NCBI GenBank assembly: GCA_020425885.1
Contig: JAGQRA010000308.1
Coordinates: 1 to 10,357, forward strand
Origin: Planctomycetota bacterium
GTDB lineage: Bacteria > Planctomycetota > UBA1135 > UBA2386
Direction: 5' to 3'
DNA length: 10,357 nucleotides
A program made the translations under genes and the position numbers. This document shows, piece by piece, positions 1 through 6,407 of this stretch; the stretch's first letter is position 1, and every line of letters begins with the position of its first letter. The notes beneath the pieces are model-generated. The model did no database searches. It had not been told where the DNA came from and worked only from the letters and a program-made list of their open reading frames with translations.

Positions 1-134
1 ACGATCTCCCCCGGCACGTAGGTGTGCGCGTCGGTCAGATCCTGGTCGGCGTGCTGCACGCCCGCGTCACGGCACACGATCAGAGGCTCGACCGTGCGCA
101 TCCGGAACAGTTCGAGAGTCACTTCGGCGAGCAT
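1..134 (-). CDS. Hypothetical protein, 5' part only (leaves the left edge)
   Basis: An open frame runs from an ATG at 134-132 leftward off the window with no stop. It gives about 44 residues starting MLAEVTLELF and containing LIVCRDAG and HTYVPGEI. Codon third positions are strongly G/C, as in the neighbouring genes, which supports it as coding. No Shine-Dalgarno sequence precedes the ATG; instead the minus strand there is a long pyrimidine run. A GTG five codons in (EVTL) is an alternative start. The product is not recognised. It is on the same strand as the next gene to the right, with about 120 bases between them, and could be in the same transcript. Only the N-terminus is visible, so no function is proposed. 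Confidence 0.5.
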   Translation of the reverse strand, partial: MLAEVTLELFRMRTVEPLIVCRDAGVQHADQDLTDAHTYVPGEI

Positions 135-256
135 AAGAGGAGAAAGGTGGGAGCGGCCGGGCTGGGGAAAAGGGGAAGAAAAGGAGAGTCGAGCCCACTC
201 TGGGGTCGCTGCGGACCACCGCTCCCGGGTGTGCCACGGCGCAGCTTACCGGCGTG
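135..256. other. Gene-free gap with a plus-strand purine-rich tract
   Basis: This gap separates two minus-strand genes. Bases 135-195 on the plus strand are almost all purine except for a short GC-rich interruption near 160-167, and include runs such as GGGGAAAAGGGGAAGAAAAGG at 173-193. On the transcribed strand this becomes a polypyrimidine leader directly before the ATG at 134. A small inverted repeat (GCGG TGGT CCGC on the minus strand, near 210-222) has no following U run, so I do not call it a terminator. No clear promoter was seen. Confidence 0.4.
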
Positions 257-901
257 TCACCCGTCCAGGTAGTCGGCTAGGGCGGCGCGATAGTGCTCGA
301 TCGTTCGACCTGAGAGTCCGGCGTCGACGAGGCGCAGGACGAAGTTCTGGACGAGTTGCTCGCGCCGCACGGGCCACTCGAACTGATCGGCCCGGCGTGC
401 CGCCGCGAGCGCCGAGCGGAACCGCGGCTCGGCCTGAAGCAGGTCGAGCGCGGCGTCGTGCCTGACCTCCTGAACGAACGCCGTGCGCAGCTCCGGCGAC
501 TCGGTCAAGTAGCTGTCGTCGAGCAGGCGCATGGCCTGAGCGAGACTGAGGGGCGGGTCTGGAGGAGCCGTTGCGACAAGCATCGAGGCGAAGCGCGTGG
601 TGCCCAACTCGGACTGGAGCCGCGCGACCTCGGCTTCCAGCTCGGCGATGCGGCTCGATTGCTTCGCGTCACCGTCGCTGGCCGTGCTCGCCGCCTCGCG
701 CACCATGACGTCTCCGGACAGCTCCGGGGTCGCTGGGCGAACCAGTTCTCCGTCCGACTCGCCCAGGCTCGAACCGCGGCGGTCGTGAGGCAGGACCAAG
801 GCATCGCAACCGCAGTAGCGGCGACCGAACGCCGCGCCGATCGAGCCCGAGAGGATCGACAAGCACACGGCGAAGGTGACGAAGGATGATGCGCTGCCCA
901 C
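257..901 (-). CDS. Membrane-anchored coiled-coil protein, unknown function
   Basis: The protein has 214 residues and starts with GTG at 901. Residues about 5-27 (FVTFAVCLSILSGSIGAAFG) form one hydrophobic helix fitting an uncleaved signal anchor, followed by a Cys pair (YCGC). A polar linker leads to a likely coiled coil at about 82-104 (IAELEAEVARLQSEL). The C-terminal half is Ala/Arg/Leu-rich and helical and ends YLDG. The likely topology is one membrane helix with the rest on one side of the membrane. No enzyme motif was seen and the family is not recognised. An ATG at 907 is in another frame. There is no Shine-Dalgarno sequence, and a TACAAT box only 7-12 bases upstream would place transcription close to the GTG itself, so the mRNA may be leaderless. 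The gene is divergent from the HU-like gene. Confidence 0.6.
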   Translation of the reverse strand: MGSASSFVTFAVCLSILSGSIGAAFGRRYCGCDALVLPHDRRGSSLGESDGELVRPATPELSGDVMVREAASTASDGDAKQSSRIAELEAEVARLQSELGTTRFASMLVATAPPDPPLSLAQAMRLLDDSYLTESPELRTAFVQEVRHDAALDLLQAEPRFRSALAAARRADQFEWPVRREQLVQNFVLRLVDAGLSGRTIEHYRAALADYLDG

Positions 902-907
902 GTCATG

Positions 908-913
908 ATTGTA
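908..913 (-). promoter_or_regulatory. Candidate -10 box for the membrane-anchored protein gene
   Basis: On the minus strand, TACAAT lies at 913-908. A start site 6-7 bases downstream would be near 901-902, essentially at the GTG start codon. No good -35 hexamer is present 16-18 bases upstream, because the sequence there is an alternating GC run. This is tentative. Confidence 0.3.
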
Positions 914-971
914 GCAGAGGTGGCCCGCGCGCGCACTAACACAACACGCCCAGCAACTACCTACCTCTCCC

Positions 972-999
972 TTCTCAAAGGCGGGCTTGGCGATATAAT
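972..999 (+). promoter_or_regulatory. Candidate sigma70-type promoter for the HU-like operon
   Basis: A perfect TATAAT lies at 994-999. The -35 match is TTCTCA at 972-977 (four of six), with a 16-base spacer. Transcription would start near 1006, giving a leader of about 45 bases before the HU-like start. This is the clearest AT-rich patch in the divergent intergenic region. Confidence 0.5.
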
Positions 1000-1052
1000 T
1001 GACACGGCATTCGCATTACACACCAGTGCATATCGCGAGGACTCCCTCAGTG

Positions 1053-1496
1053 ATGGTCAGGATCCCATTTCTCAGCAAGAGCGCGGACCGAGAGTCTCTG
1101 GCGCGTTGTTTGGATCTCGCGGCCGAGCGTAGCGGTGTTGGCGCTGACGCGGCTGTTCGGGTCATGTCGCTCTTTTTCGAGGCCGTCGCGGACGAGCTGA
1201 CGAAGGGTAGGGTCGTCCGGGTCCCAGGGTTCGGCATCTTCGTGCCAGCGCCGATCCCCGAGCGCCACCGCCGTGCCTCCCGGAACCCGACCCCTCGCTG
1301 CAAGCCTTCCTTCAGCCCGAGCCGGGGGCTGCGCGCGCAGGTCGCACTCGGAGCGGGGCCGAACCCCGAGAACGTCCGCATCCTGAAGCGGCACCGCAGC
1401 AACCACGCGAACGCGACCGGCACGAGGCGCGTCTTCTCCGCCATGCAGGCACTACGGCAGCAAGTTGCGTCCCAGCTCGGCCGGACGGGCGCGTAG
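1053..1496 (+). CDS. HU/IHF-like DNA-binding protein with basic C-terminal extension
   Basis: The protein has 147 residues. HU-family features are visible: an N-terminal helical part, the core VMSLFFEAVADELTKG (about 38-53), the turn VRVPGFGIF that matches the conserved GFG(T/S)F strand, and a beta-arm containing RNP, the family motif whose Pro intercalates into DNA. Typical HU is about 90 residues; this one has about 50 more, rich in Arg/Lys/His and ending in a helix (FSAMQALRQQVASQL). The likely role is DNA bending or architecture for the element, for example in replication or recombination; that role is inference. A GTG at 1050 is an equally good start, with GAGGA placed 8 bases before it; the ATG at 1053 has the same site 11 bases away. 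It is the first gene of a two-gene plus-strand operon. Confidence 0.8.
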   Translation: MVRIPFLSKSADRESLARCLDLAAERSGVGADAAVRVMSLFFEAVADELTKGRVVRVPGFGIFVPAPIPERHRRASRNPTPRCKPSFSPSRGLRAQVALGAGPNPENVRILKRHRSNHANATGTRRVFSAMQALRQQVASQLGRTGA

Positions 1497-1512
1497 GACC
1501 AGGACGACCCGC

Positions 1513-2124
1513 ATGACGAAGCGCCAGCCCGAGGCAACCAGACGCTCTACGCGCGTCGAGCTGCGCCCGCCAACGGACAAGCTGACCGCCGTGCCCTACT
1601 CGACACCGAATGATCCTGACCGGCGCTTCATCGACCTGCGTGCGCACCCAGAGCAGGTCGAGCTGATCCACGAGTTGGACGGGCGACCAGCGATGCGGGA
1701 GCAAGTCGAGCTGCTGAACGCACGGTCCAGCCCATTCTTCTCGATCGGGTGCGAGCGCGCGGTGAGCAGGCTGCGCCGGGAGGACGGTTCGCCCGTCTGG
1801 AAGACCACTTCCTACGTTCAGTTCGCTTTCGTCGATCCCGCACGCTGCCAGATCGCGAGCTACGAGCCGATCGTGCGGGCGCTGCACGAGGCACTCGACT
1901 GCGGCGTGGAATCGAACGAATGGAATCGGCTCGTCGAGCTGGAACCTGACCCGATCGTTCTCCAGCCCGCGGGCCGGCGCGCATGGAGCATGACGATCTG
2001 GACCACGGCCTACGCGCTGGATGGCGAGACTTCGGTCCACGAATGGAGCCTGTGCATGCTGGCCCAGACTGCCGCGATGGCCCAGTGGATCCGGCTGGGA
2101 AGCCTCGATGCCACCGACGTTTGA
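1513..2124 (+). CDS. Hypothetical protein, second gene of the HU-like operon
   Basis: The protein has 203 residues and starts at an ATG with AGGA about 9 bases upstream; 16 bases separate it from the stop of the HU-like gene, so the two are probably co-transcribed. The N-terminal 20 residues are basic (MTKRQPEATRRSTRVELRPP). The middle has alternating acidic helices (HPEQVELIHELDGRPAMREQVELLNARSS). The C-terminal half has several Trp residues (EWNRLVEL, WSMTIWTTAYAL, VHEWSLCML). No signal peptide, membrane helix or catalytic motif was seen, and the family is not recognised. Its end lies 30 bases from the end of a converging gene, with no hairpin terminator between. Confidence 0.65.
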   Translation: MTKRQPEATRRSTRVELRPPTDKLTAVPYSTPNDPDRRFIDLRAHPEQVELIHELDGRPAMREQVELLNARSSPFFSIGCERAVSRLRREDGSPVWKTTSYVQFAFVDPARCQIASYEPIVRALHEALDCGVESNEWNRLVELEPDPIVLQPAGRRAWSMTIWTTAYALDGETSVHEWSLCMLAQTAAMAQWIRLGSLDATDV

Positions 2125-2154
2125 CTTCGTGTCACTGAAACTGTCGAAACCCGG

Positions 2155-2757
2155 TCATGCGTCCTCTAGCACGAAATCACGGGAAGGAGCGGGGCGGCCA
2201 GCGAAGAGGTCGGCGCAGAGCTGCGCCGCGTCCGCTTCGACCCTGGTGGCCATGCTCTGGAAGAGCGCGTCGACCTGCTGCAGGTCCAGCGGGCCGAGTG
2301 GATCGGGACGAGCCGACCAGCAGACCCGACCATCCCTGGAGACGTGCGAGTCCGCGCTTCTGCCACGAGCAGGACCAACCTGAACGCGACGCGAGCTGGA
2401 CTCGCCATGTTGCCGCGACAGGTTGCGCATGCCGAGCAGTTGCAGGTGCGTCGCGAGCAACGGGCCAGCGGGCTCGTAGAGGTCAGGTAGACCGCGCGCC
2501 GGGTCCTCGACATGGGGGAACAAGCGGCCGTATGCCACGACCATCGCGTCGACCAGCGCGCGCCGGGCCAGCAGGGTCAGGGTCGCGTCGGGCTGACTGA
2601 CGAGCTTGAGGCACGAGTCCGCGGCGAGCAGGTCATCGAGCGCGAGCGCCAACTGGACGAAGCGCGCGACGCGCCCACGACGCCCCGAGAGGTCTTGCTG
2701 GCCGCCCGCGGATTCGTTGTGAGCGGAAGAACTCGGGTCGCGACAGTTGCGGTTCAT
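2155..2757 (-). CDS. Hypothetical protein, possible HEPN-like helical domain
   Basis: The protein has 200 residues. Its ATG at 2757 overlaps the upstream stop as ATGA, so translation is probably coupled. The first 30 residues are polar and likely disordered. Residues about 31-125 are helical: FVQLALALDDLLAADSCLKL, then RRALVDAMVVAYGRLF, then HLQLLGMRNLSRQH. An RN followed by His five residues after the Arg (R111, N112, H117) resembles the R-X4-6-H motif of HEPN-type RNases or nucleotide-binding domains, and an ALVDA-x-AYGR helix before it is seen in some HEPN-like proteins. This is inference from pattern only; the two helices could belong to an unrelated fold. The C-terminal part (LDLQQVDALFQSMATRVEADA) is a further amphipathic helix. 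It is the last gene of the minus-strand operon. Confidence 0.6.
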   Translation of the reverse strand: MNRNCRDPSSSAHNESAGGQQDLSGRRGRVARFVQLALALDDLLAADSCLKLVSQPDATLTLLARRALVDAMVVAYGRLFPHVEDPARGLPDLYEPAGPLLATHLQLLGMRNLSRQHGESSSRRVQVGPARGRSADSHVSRDGRVCWSARPDPLGPLDLQQVDALFQSMATRVEADAAQLCADLFAGRPAPSRDFVLEDA

Positions 2758-3344
2758 GCGGACAGGCTCCTGCGCGACAGGGTGCGCTTGCGCGACCGCA
2801 ACTTCGGAGCGACCGGGTTGACCTGACGGGTCCAGGCCAAGATCTGCTTCGCGGTGCATTCCTCGAACCAGAGCACGTCGAAGAGCCAACGGATCTCGCC
2901 GGACTGCGCGCAGCCGATCACCGTGCTGTGCAGGCCGCTGCGCCGGATTTCCCACCTGAGGTGTGGCATGTGAACCTGCGCGACCTCCACGGCCCACTCG
3001 GCGATGTAGTGGCATGCGTGATGCACCTGGAACCACTCGATCGAATCGGGCCGGGGAAACCGCCTTTCCAGCCAAGCGTTGCCCATGCTGTGCAGGTATG
3101 GCGGCAGCTTGGGGTCGTAGCGGAAACTCCTGTCGAGCTGGTGCGGACTCAGGTGCGGGTGCTTCCGCAGGACCAGGACCTTGCGCGACCGCATCCAGTG
3201 TCGAAGACAGCGATGCAGCAGCTTCCTGATCCTTGGCATCTGGACGATGGGCCGGATCCAGGACCACCGGGTTCGCAAGTTCAGCACGCGGGTTCTGGAC
3301 GTGGCGAACGGATGAGGGGGAGCTGGGTTGGCGTAGCACTTCAC
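2754..3344 (-). CDS. Hypothetical Trp/His-rich basic protein
   Basis: The protein has 196 residues from a GTG at 3344 whose TGA overlap with the rep-like stop (GTGA) and upstream GAAGAG favour it; a GTG at 3353 is the alternative. The first 60 residues are very basic (RSRKVLVLRKH). The middle is aromatic and histidine-rich: IEWFQVHHACHYIAEW, VAQVHMPHLRWEIRR and IRWLFDVLWFEE. The tail is again basic (KLRSRKRTLSRRS). The combination suggests nucleic-acid binding, but no known motif was identified. The compact aromatic core and G/C-ending codons support this frame over the other long frame across the same bases. It sits between the Rep-like gene and the possible HEPN-like gene with overlaps on both sides, so its product is likely made together with both. 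Confidence 0.6.
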   Translation of the reverse strand: MKCYANPAPPHPFATSRTRVLNLRTRWSWIRPIVQMPRIRKLLHRCLRHWMRSRKVLVLRKHPHLSPHQLDRSFRYDPKLPPYLHSMGNAWLERRFPRPDSIEWFQVHHACHYIAEWAVEVAQVHMPHLRWEIRRSGLHSTVIGCAQSGEIRWLFDVLWFEECTAKQILAWTRQVNPVAPKLRSRKRTLSRRSLSA

Positions 3345-4777
3345 GAGATGCACTCTTCGACGCTCATCCTTCTTGTCCGACCGGCTCCCGCTGACGAGCT
3401 GTCATTGGGGAGCGGCTGACGAGACGGTCCTCGCTGCGCTCGGACGGCGCTCGGCTGCGCCTCGCGCCGATTCGCTAGGACTTCGTCCGGTGAACCGAGT
3501 GGGTTGGCTTGGAGATGAAGCTGGATGGGTCGGGCACGGGGGCTCTGTCTTGTTCCTCCGGTAAACCTGGGACGAGTTTCCGCCACATGGCGCGCGCCAA
3601 GGGCTCCGAGGGGCAACCGCTTGACGTGGTCCGCGACCGTTCGCCTAGGTATTCCCAGTTCTCTGGCGACAGCGGCGACGCATCCGGCGTGGCGCTGGAA
3701 CGACGCGACCAGTGCATCCACGGGAATGTCCCTCTGCGGGCGGCCCGGCTTCTTCTTAGCTGGCGGCAGGACCACGGCCCGCATATCGCCTCGTGCCGAC
3801 TCCCTGTGCAGAGGCTTGGTCGTCACCTTGCGGTCACGGGCCTGGATCTCCTTCTTCCGTTCCTTCCATCCTTCTACATCGCGCCAGAGGCCCATAGGGC
3901 GTGAGACGGGCGACAAACGCTCTTCGTTGGGCTTCCGTGCGGCGGAAAGAGCAAGAAACACGCGGTGTTCGATGGGGAGGTAAGCGCCGGGCTTGTTCCA
4001 CTTCCGGGAGTAATCCACGACCCGTCGAACGTGCTTGCCGAGTTCACTCGGGGATGCCGGCGGCAAGGTCACGGCCAGATCGTCCGTGGAGTGCGCGTAG
4101 AGCGGTTCGACGTGAACTGAGTCCTCCGGAATCTCCCGTCCGAGGGTCTCGACCACAACCCGGCGAATCAGGCTGGCCAAGGTCTGGGGTGCCCACCTAA
4201 AACCCGACTTCAGCCAGAACTCCCTGGCCAGCACGAAGTCCACAAGGAGAACGCAGTGTCGGTGGACGTTCAGGTCACCACGGTCAAGAGAGGCATCGCG
4301 GATGGCGAAGAGCCCAACAATCGGAGACGCCGCGCTGTTTGGGTCCTTGGTCTGCTGCCAAAGCGCGGCCTCGATTCGCCGCAGTTCTTGGTCGACGACG
4401 AACGGGTCAGATCCTGAGAACTCGATCGTGACGAACAGCCCGCGGACCTCTGGGTGAATCGCTGCGAGCAACTCGGCCTTGGCTTGGCAGTTTCGACTCA
4501 GGTGGTAGCACTGAACGCGACGGCACGCGGCGCACAAGTCAACCTGTCCGCACGGGAACCGGCTGCTCCATCCACTTGCTTCGTCGTCACGGTTGGCCAG
4601 GGGGCAGGACCTCAGGTTCCAGGCCATCTTCTGGAGCCGACCTCGCTCGACAGTATGCTCCGACGCCAGTCGATGCAGCATCGCTACGATCGCGAGGCGA
4701 TACCGCAGCCGGGCCTTCTTCCACGCCGGAACGGTCTTGGAGGCAGGGGCCACAGCGAGACGCTCACTGCGCGCCAT
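3341..4777 (-). CDS. HUH-type replication initiator / relaxase-like protein with Fis-like HTH
   Basis: The protein has 478 residues. Rolling-circle Rep features are visible in order: a Cys cluster at C76, C82, C85 and C90 (CGQVDLCAACRR), like the CxxC-containing N-terminus of Rep proteins; a His-x-His motif (H172, H174, in NVHRHCVLLVDF) with flanking hydrophobics, the metal-binding HUH core; and a candidate nicking tyrosine Y256 in VVDYSRKWNK with the Lys three residues later, as in YxxK-type Reps. Near 352-388 a Fis-like helix-turn-helix follows (VAAVARELGIPRRTVADHVK). The last 80 residues are low-complexity. The likely role is to nick one DNA strand at an origin to start rolling-circle copying, or strand transfer, of the excised element. 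The start overlaps the previous gene by 14 bases and has no clear Shine-Dalgarno site, so translation is probably coupled. The Rep versus conjugative relaxase choice is open. Confidence 0.75.
   Translation of the reverse strand: MARSERLAVAPASKTVPAWKKARLRYRLAIVAMLHRLASEHTVERGRLQKMAWNLRSCPLANRDDEASGWSSRFPCGQVDLCAACRRVQCYHLSRNCQAKAELLAAIHPEVRGLFVTIEFSGSDPFVVDQELRRIEAALWQQTKDPNSAASPIVGLFAIRDASLDRGDLNVHRHCVLLVDFVLAREFWLKSGFRWAPQTLASLIRRVVVETLGREIPEDSVHVEPLYAHSTDDLAVTLPPASPSELGKHVRRVVDYSRKWNKPGAYLPIEHRVFLALSAARKPNEERLSPVSRPMGLWRDVEGWKERKKEIQARDRKVTTKPLHRESARGDMRAVVLPPAKKKPGRPQRDIPVDALVASFQRHAGCVAAVARELGIPRRTVADHVKRLPLGALGARHVAETRPRFTGGTRQSPRARPIQLHLQANPLGSPDEVLANRREAQPSAVRAQRGPSRQPLPNDSSSAGAGRTRRMSVEECIS
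3429..3468. repeat. GC-rich imperfect repeats inside the 3' end of the Rep-like gene
   Basis: Two related near-palindromic blocks lie next to each other on the plus strand, CCTCGCTGCGCTCGG at 3429-3443 and GCGCTCGGCTGCGCCTCGCG at 3447-3466. They share the GCGCTCGG unit and can pair with themselves. They encode low-complexity Ala/Arg/Gln residues of the Rep-like tail. They could be a structured origin or binding site, or merely a low-complexity coding stretch. Confidence 0.35.
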
Positions 4778-5108
4778 TCGAGCGTTGGCGCGATGATCTC
4801 GGCATCACACGAGATCGATCGATTGGCCGACCCGCGTGCGAAGGCAGATGGCTCACTCTAGGTTCTGGCACTGCCGTGCTTGTCAGGTCGCCATGCCGAA
4901 GTTCGAGTAGATCACGAATCGAGGCTTGTTCTCGTCGAAGGTCTTGAACGGCTGTCAGCACCTGCTGCAGCAGGTCGGTCACACTCATCCTTGCGCGGTA
5001 GCAGTCACGGGATCTGAGAGGCGGGATGGTGGGCTCACTCATTGGTGACGGCCTGCCTTCGACCCGCACCCGCGATTCGTCCAGCATTGCATCCTGGGGA
5101 CCTGTCAC
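4764..5108 (-). CDS. Small hypothetical protein with a short coiled coil
   Basis: The protein has 114 residues from a GTG at 5108. The start is fixed by GGAGG five bases upstream and by a GTGA overlap with the stop of the preceding gene. An ATG upstream in the same frame (5189) lies inside that gene and has no such site. A helical segment at about 42-68 (VTDLLQQVLTAVQDLRREQASIRDLLEL) looks like a coiled coil or oligomerisation helix; an internal ATG (MSVTDLL) just before it could be a second start. The C-terminus is basic and Ser/Arg-rich. The family is not recognised. Its position directly before the Rep-like gene suggests an accessory role, which is inference. Confidence 0.55.
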   Translation of the reverse strand: MTGPQDAMLDESRVRVEGRPSPMSEPTIPPLRSRDCYRARMSVTDLLQQVLTAVQDLRREQASIRDLLELRHGDLTSTAVPEPRVSHLPSHAGRPIDRSRVMPRSSRQRSNGAQ

Positions 5109-5362
5109 GGATGCCTCCTTCCGAGCTTGAGCCAAAACTCCACCAACCATGCAGCGCAGGTGAGCCGCGTTCCGCCATCGGACGCACAACGCAGGACGAT
5201 CCCGCGTTGTCCTTTCGTGGCTTGCCGATGCAGCTTGCTGCGATGAGGGCGGGATCCCGTGAGTCGCTCTGCTAGCTTCGGGCCGTCCTTCAATAGGGGC
5301 ACCAGGAGGTAGTGCTCATCTTCTGGGAGGCGAGACAACAAGTCCTGAACGTCTCCGTTCAT
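5105..5362 (-). CDS. Small hypothetical protein after the excisionase
   Basis: The protein has 85 residues; its ATG overlaps the excisionase stop as ATGA. The N-terminus is acidic and helical (VQDLLSRLPEDEHYLLVPLLKD). The middle is basic (RPHRSKLHRQATKGQRG). A conserved-looking tail reads GTRLTCAAWLVEFWLKLGRR. The charge pattern fits a small DNA-binding or regulatory protein, but no named domain was recognised. The stop overlaps the GTG of the next gene. No transmembrane segment is convincing, although the tail is hydrophobic. Confidence 0.6.
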   Translation of the reverse strand: MNGDVQDLLSRLPEDEHYLLVPLLKDGPKLAERLTGSRPHRSKLHRQATKGQRGIVLRCASDGGTRLTCAAWLVEFWLKLGRRHP

Positions 5363-5574
5363 CGCCCCCTCCTCTGCTCACCGCTCGTTCGCTTGATCCA
5401 CGAATCGAGGTCGTCGACGTGGAACACGCGGCGAGCGCCGACGTGGTGGACGCGCGGGCCATCGCCCGAGCGAACTGCGCGCTCAAGCGTTGACCGAGAG
5501 ACACGACAGTGCAGCGCAGCTTCTTCAACGCTGCGCCACGGAGAAGGAAGCACCGGATCGGGTGCTGAGCCCAT
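5359..5574 (-). CDS. Excisionase-like helix-turn-helix protein (Xis / HTH_17 type)
   Basis: The protein has 71 residues. Residues about 14-65 fit the MerR-like winged HTH of small excisionases and plasmid regulators: WRSVEEAALHCRVSRSTLERA (helix-turn-helix), a Gly/Pro turn (SGDGPRVHHVG), then RRVFHVDDLDSWIKR, where the V-x-x-DL-x-x-W pattern is typical. Members of this family bend DNA at attachment sites to steer the recombinase towards excision, or act as regulators. The ATG at 5574 has GGGGGAG 8 bases upstream, a strong ribosome site. It is the first gene of the overlapping operon that includes the Rep-like gene, so excision and replication are probably switched on together. A promoter and an inverted repeat lie just upstream. 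Confidence 0.75.
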   Translation of the reverse strand: MGSAPDPVLPSPWRSVEEAALHCRVSRSTLERAVRSGDGPRVHHVGARRVFHVDDLDSWIKRTSGEQRRGR

Positions 5575-5693
5575 GACACGACTCCCCCGAGCCAGCCGGC
5601 ACGGGTGCGAGAAGGTGATGGGCTACTTGCTCCGCCCGCGTTCTCGGTCCGGGGAATGCCCGAACTGGCGCGGTTTTCGCCTCGGTGTTGGTA

Positions 5694-5719
5694 TGACGCC
5701 GCGCGGTCTACAGGCGTCA
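5694..5719. promoter_or_regulatory. Inverted repeat at the xis operon start site (candidate operator)
   Basis: TGACGCC at 5694-5700 and GGCGTCA at 5713-5719 are perfect 7-base inverted arms with a 12-base GC-rich spacer. The right arm lies at the predicted transcription start of the xis-rep operon, where a bound repressor would block RNA polymerase. The binding protein is unknown; the excisionase-like protein is one candidate. Confidence 0.5.
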
Positions 5720-5725
5720 CGGCGA

Positions 5726-5754
5726 AGCATAACAGATCATGCTCAGGCTGTCAC
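5726..5754 (-). promoter_or_regulatory. Candidate sigma70-type promoter of the xis-rep operon
   Basis: On the minus strand, GTGACA (5754-5749, five of six matches to TTGACA) and TATGCT (5731-5726, four of six to TATAAT) are separated by exactly 17 bases. Transcription would start near 5719, about 145 bases before the excisionase ATG. The -35 box overlaps the last codons of the upstream gene. The long leader (5575-5719) holds the inverted repeat and otherwise shows no convincing gene. Confidence 0.5.
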
Positions 5755-6399
5755 TACCGACGAGATGTTCACAGCGATGACGCCTTCAGGCAGGAGGACA
5801 CCGTCGTCGATCAGCCTGCCAAGAAAGGCCCTGAGGTGCCTGAGCGTTCCGCGGCGCTTGGGGCGGTATCCCTTGTCAGCAAGCCACGCGCGAGCAGCCG
5901 ACTCGTGGGCGATGTGGACCTCCGTAACGAAGGTCTTGACGTGCACGAAGGACGGAACCCAGGAGGGATCATCAACGCGATCCAGGGCTCTGCGCAGATC
6001 GTGGACCAAAGACGTTCGCTCATCTCCCCGCGCCTTCGCCAACCGTTGTCCTATTTCGTGGCAGCGCGCAAGGACCATGGGACCCGCTCTTGCTTCTAGT
6101 TCACGAAGCAGAGTCGACGCCTCAGGCCGCATGATGCGACGGCGCACAGACTCCAACCTGCCAAGATCGCGCAGATCTACGACCGGGACCGGCCGGTCCA
6201 GAGTCTCTGAGCGGGGCAGCTCGGCATCGATGCCTTGGATCTGACGAGCGGCTAGATCGGCGTTCTTGCGTTGCTGCGCCGCATGCAGAACCTCCAATAG
6301 CCGAATACGCCACTCGAATCGCTTGAGGCGCGGGCGCAGAGGAACAGCCGTGTCCTCTGCATCCTCGACGAAGAAGTCCAGGCACTGCTGCAGGTTCAT
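5743..6399 (-). CDS. Hypothetical protein co-transcribed with the integrase
   Basis: The protein has 218 residues from an ATG at 6399. The integrase stop is 8 bases upstream and AGGA, overlapping the integrase end, lies 11 bases before the ATG, so the two genes form one transcription unit. An ATG farther upstream in the same frame would lie wholly within the integrase gene. The protein is helical and highly charged: an acidic N-terminus (CLDFFVEDAEDT), basic Arg-rich helices (PRLKRFEWRIRLLEVL), and a C-terminal beta-type end (EGVIAVNISSVVTA). No motif or membrane helix was recognised. Its placement suggests a recombination accessory or element-maintenance role, which is inference only. Confidence 0.6.
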   Translation of the reverse strand: MNLQQCLDFFVEDAEDTAVPLRPRLKRFEWRIRLLEVLHAAQQRKNADLAARQIQGIDAELPRSETLDRPVPVVDLRDLGRLESVRRRIMRPEASTLLRELEARAGPMVLARCHEIGQRLAKARGDERTSLVHDLRRALDRVDDPSWVPSFVHVKTFVTEVHIAHESAARAWLADKGYRPKRRGTLRHLRAFLGRLIDDGVLLPEGVIAVNISSVVTA

Positions 6400-6407
6400 C
6401 GCGCGAC

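Noticed and set aside
356..889. 177-residue plus-strand frame
   Set aside because: It shadows the minus-strand membrane-anchored gene; there is no motif or ribosome site to support it.
999..1004. Perfect TTGACA as a -35 box
   Set aside because: No -10-like sequence lies 15-19 bases downstream; the overlapping TATAAT at 994-999 is the better promoter signal.
1312..2040. 242-residue minus-strand frame
   Set aside because: It overlaps the HU-like gene and the 203-residue gene on the other strand and is low-complexity Arg/Ala/Gly.
2758..3339. Upstream half of a long minus-strand frame (2155-3339)
   Set aside because: Its first 194 residues are Pro/Ala/Arg-rich and shadow the aromatic-rich frame 3344-2754; only the part from the ATG at 2757, which overlaps the stop of that frame, looks like protein.
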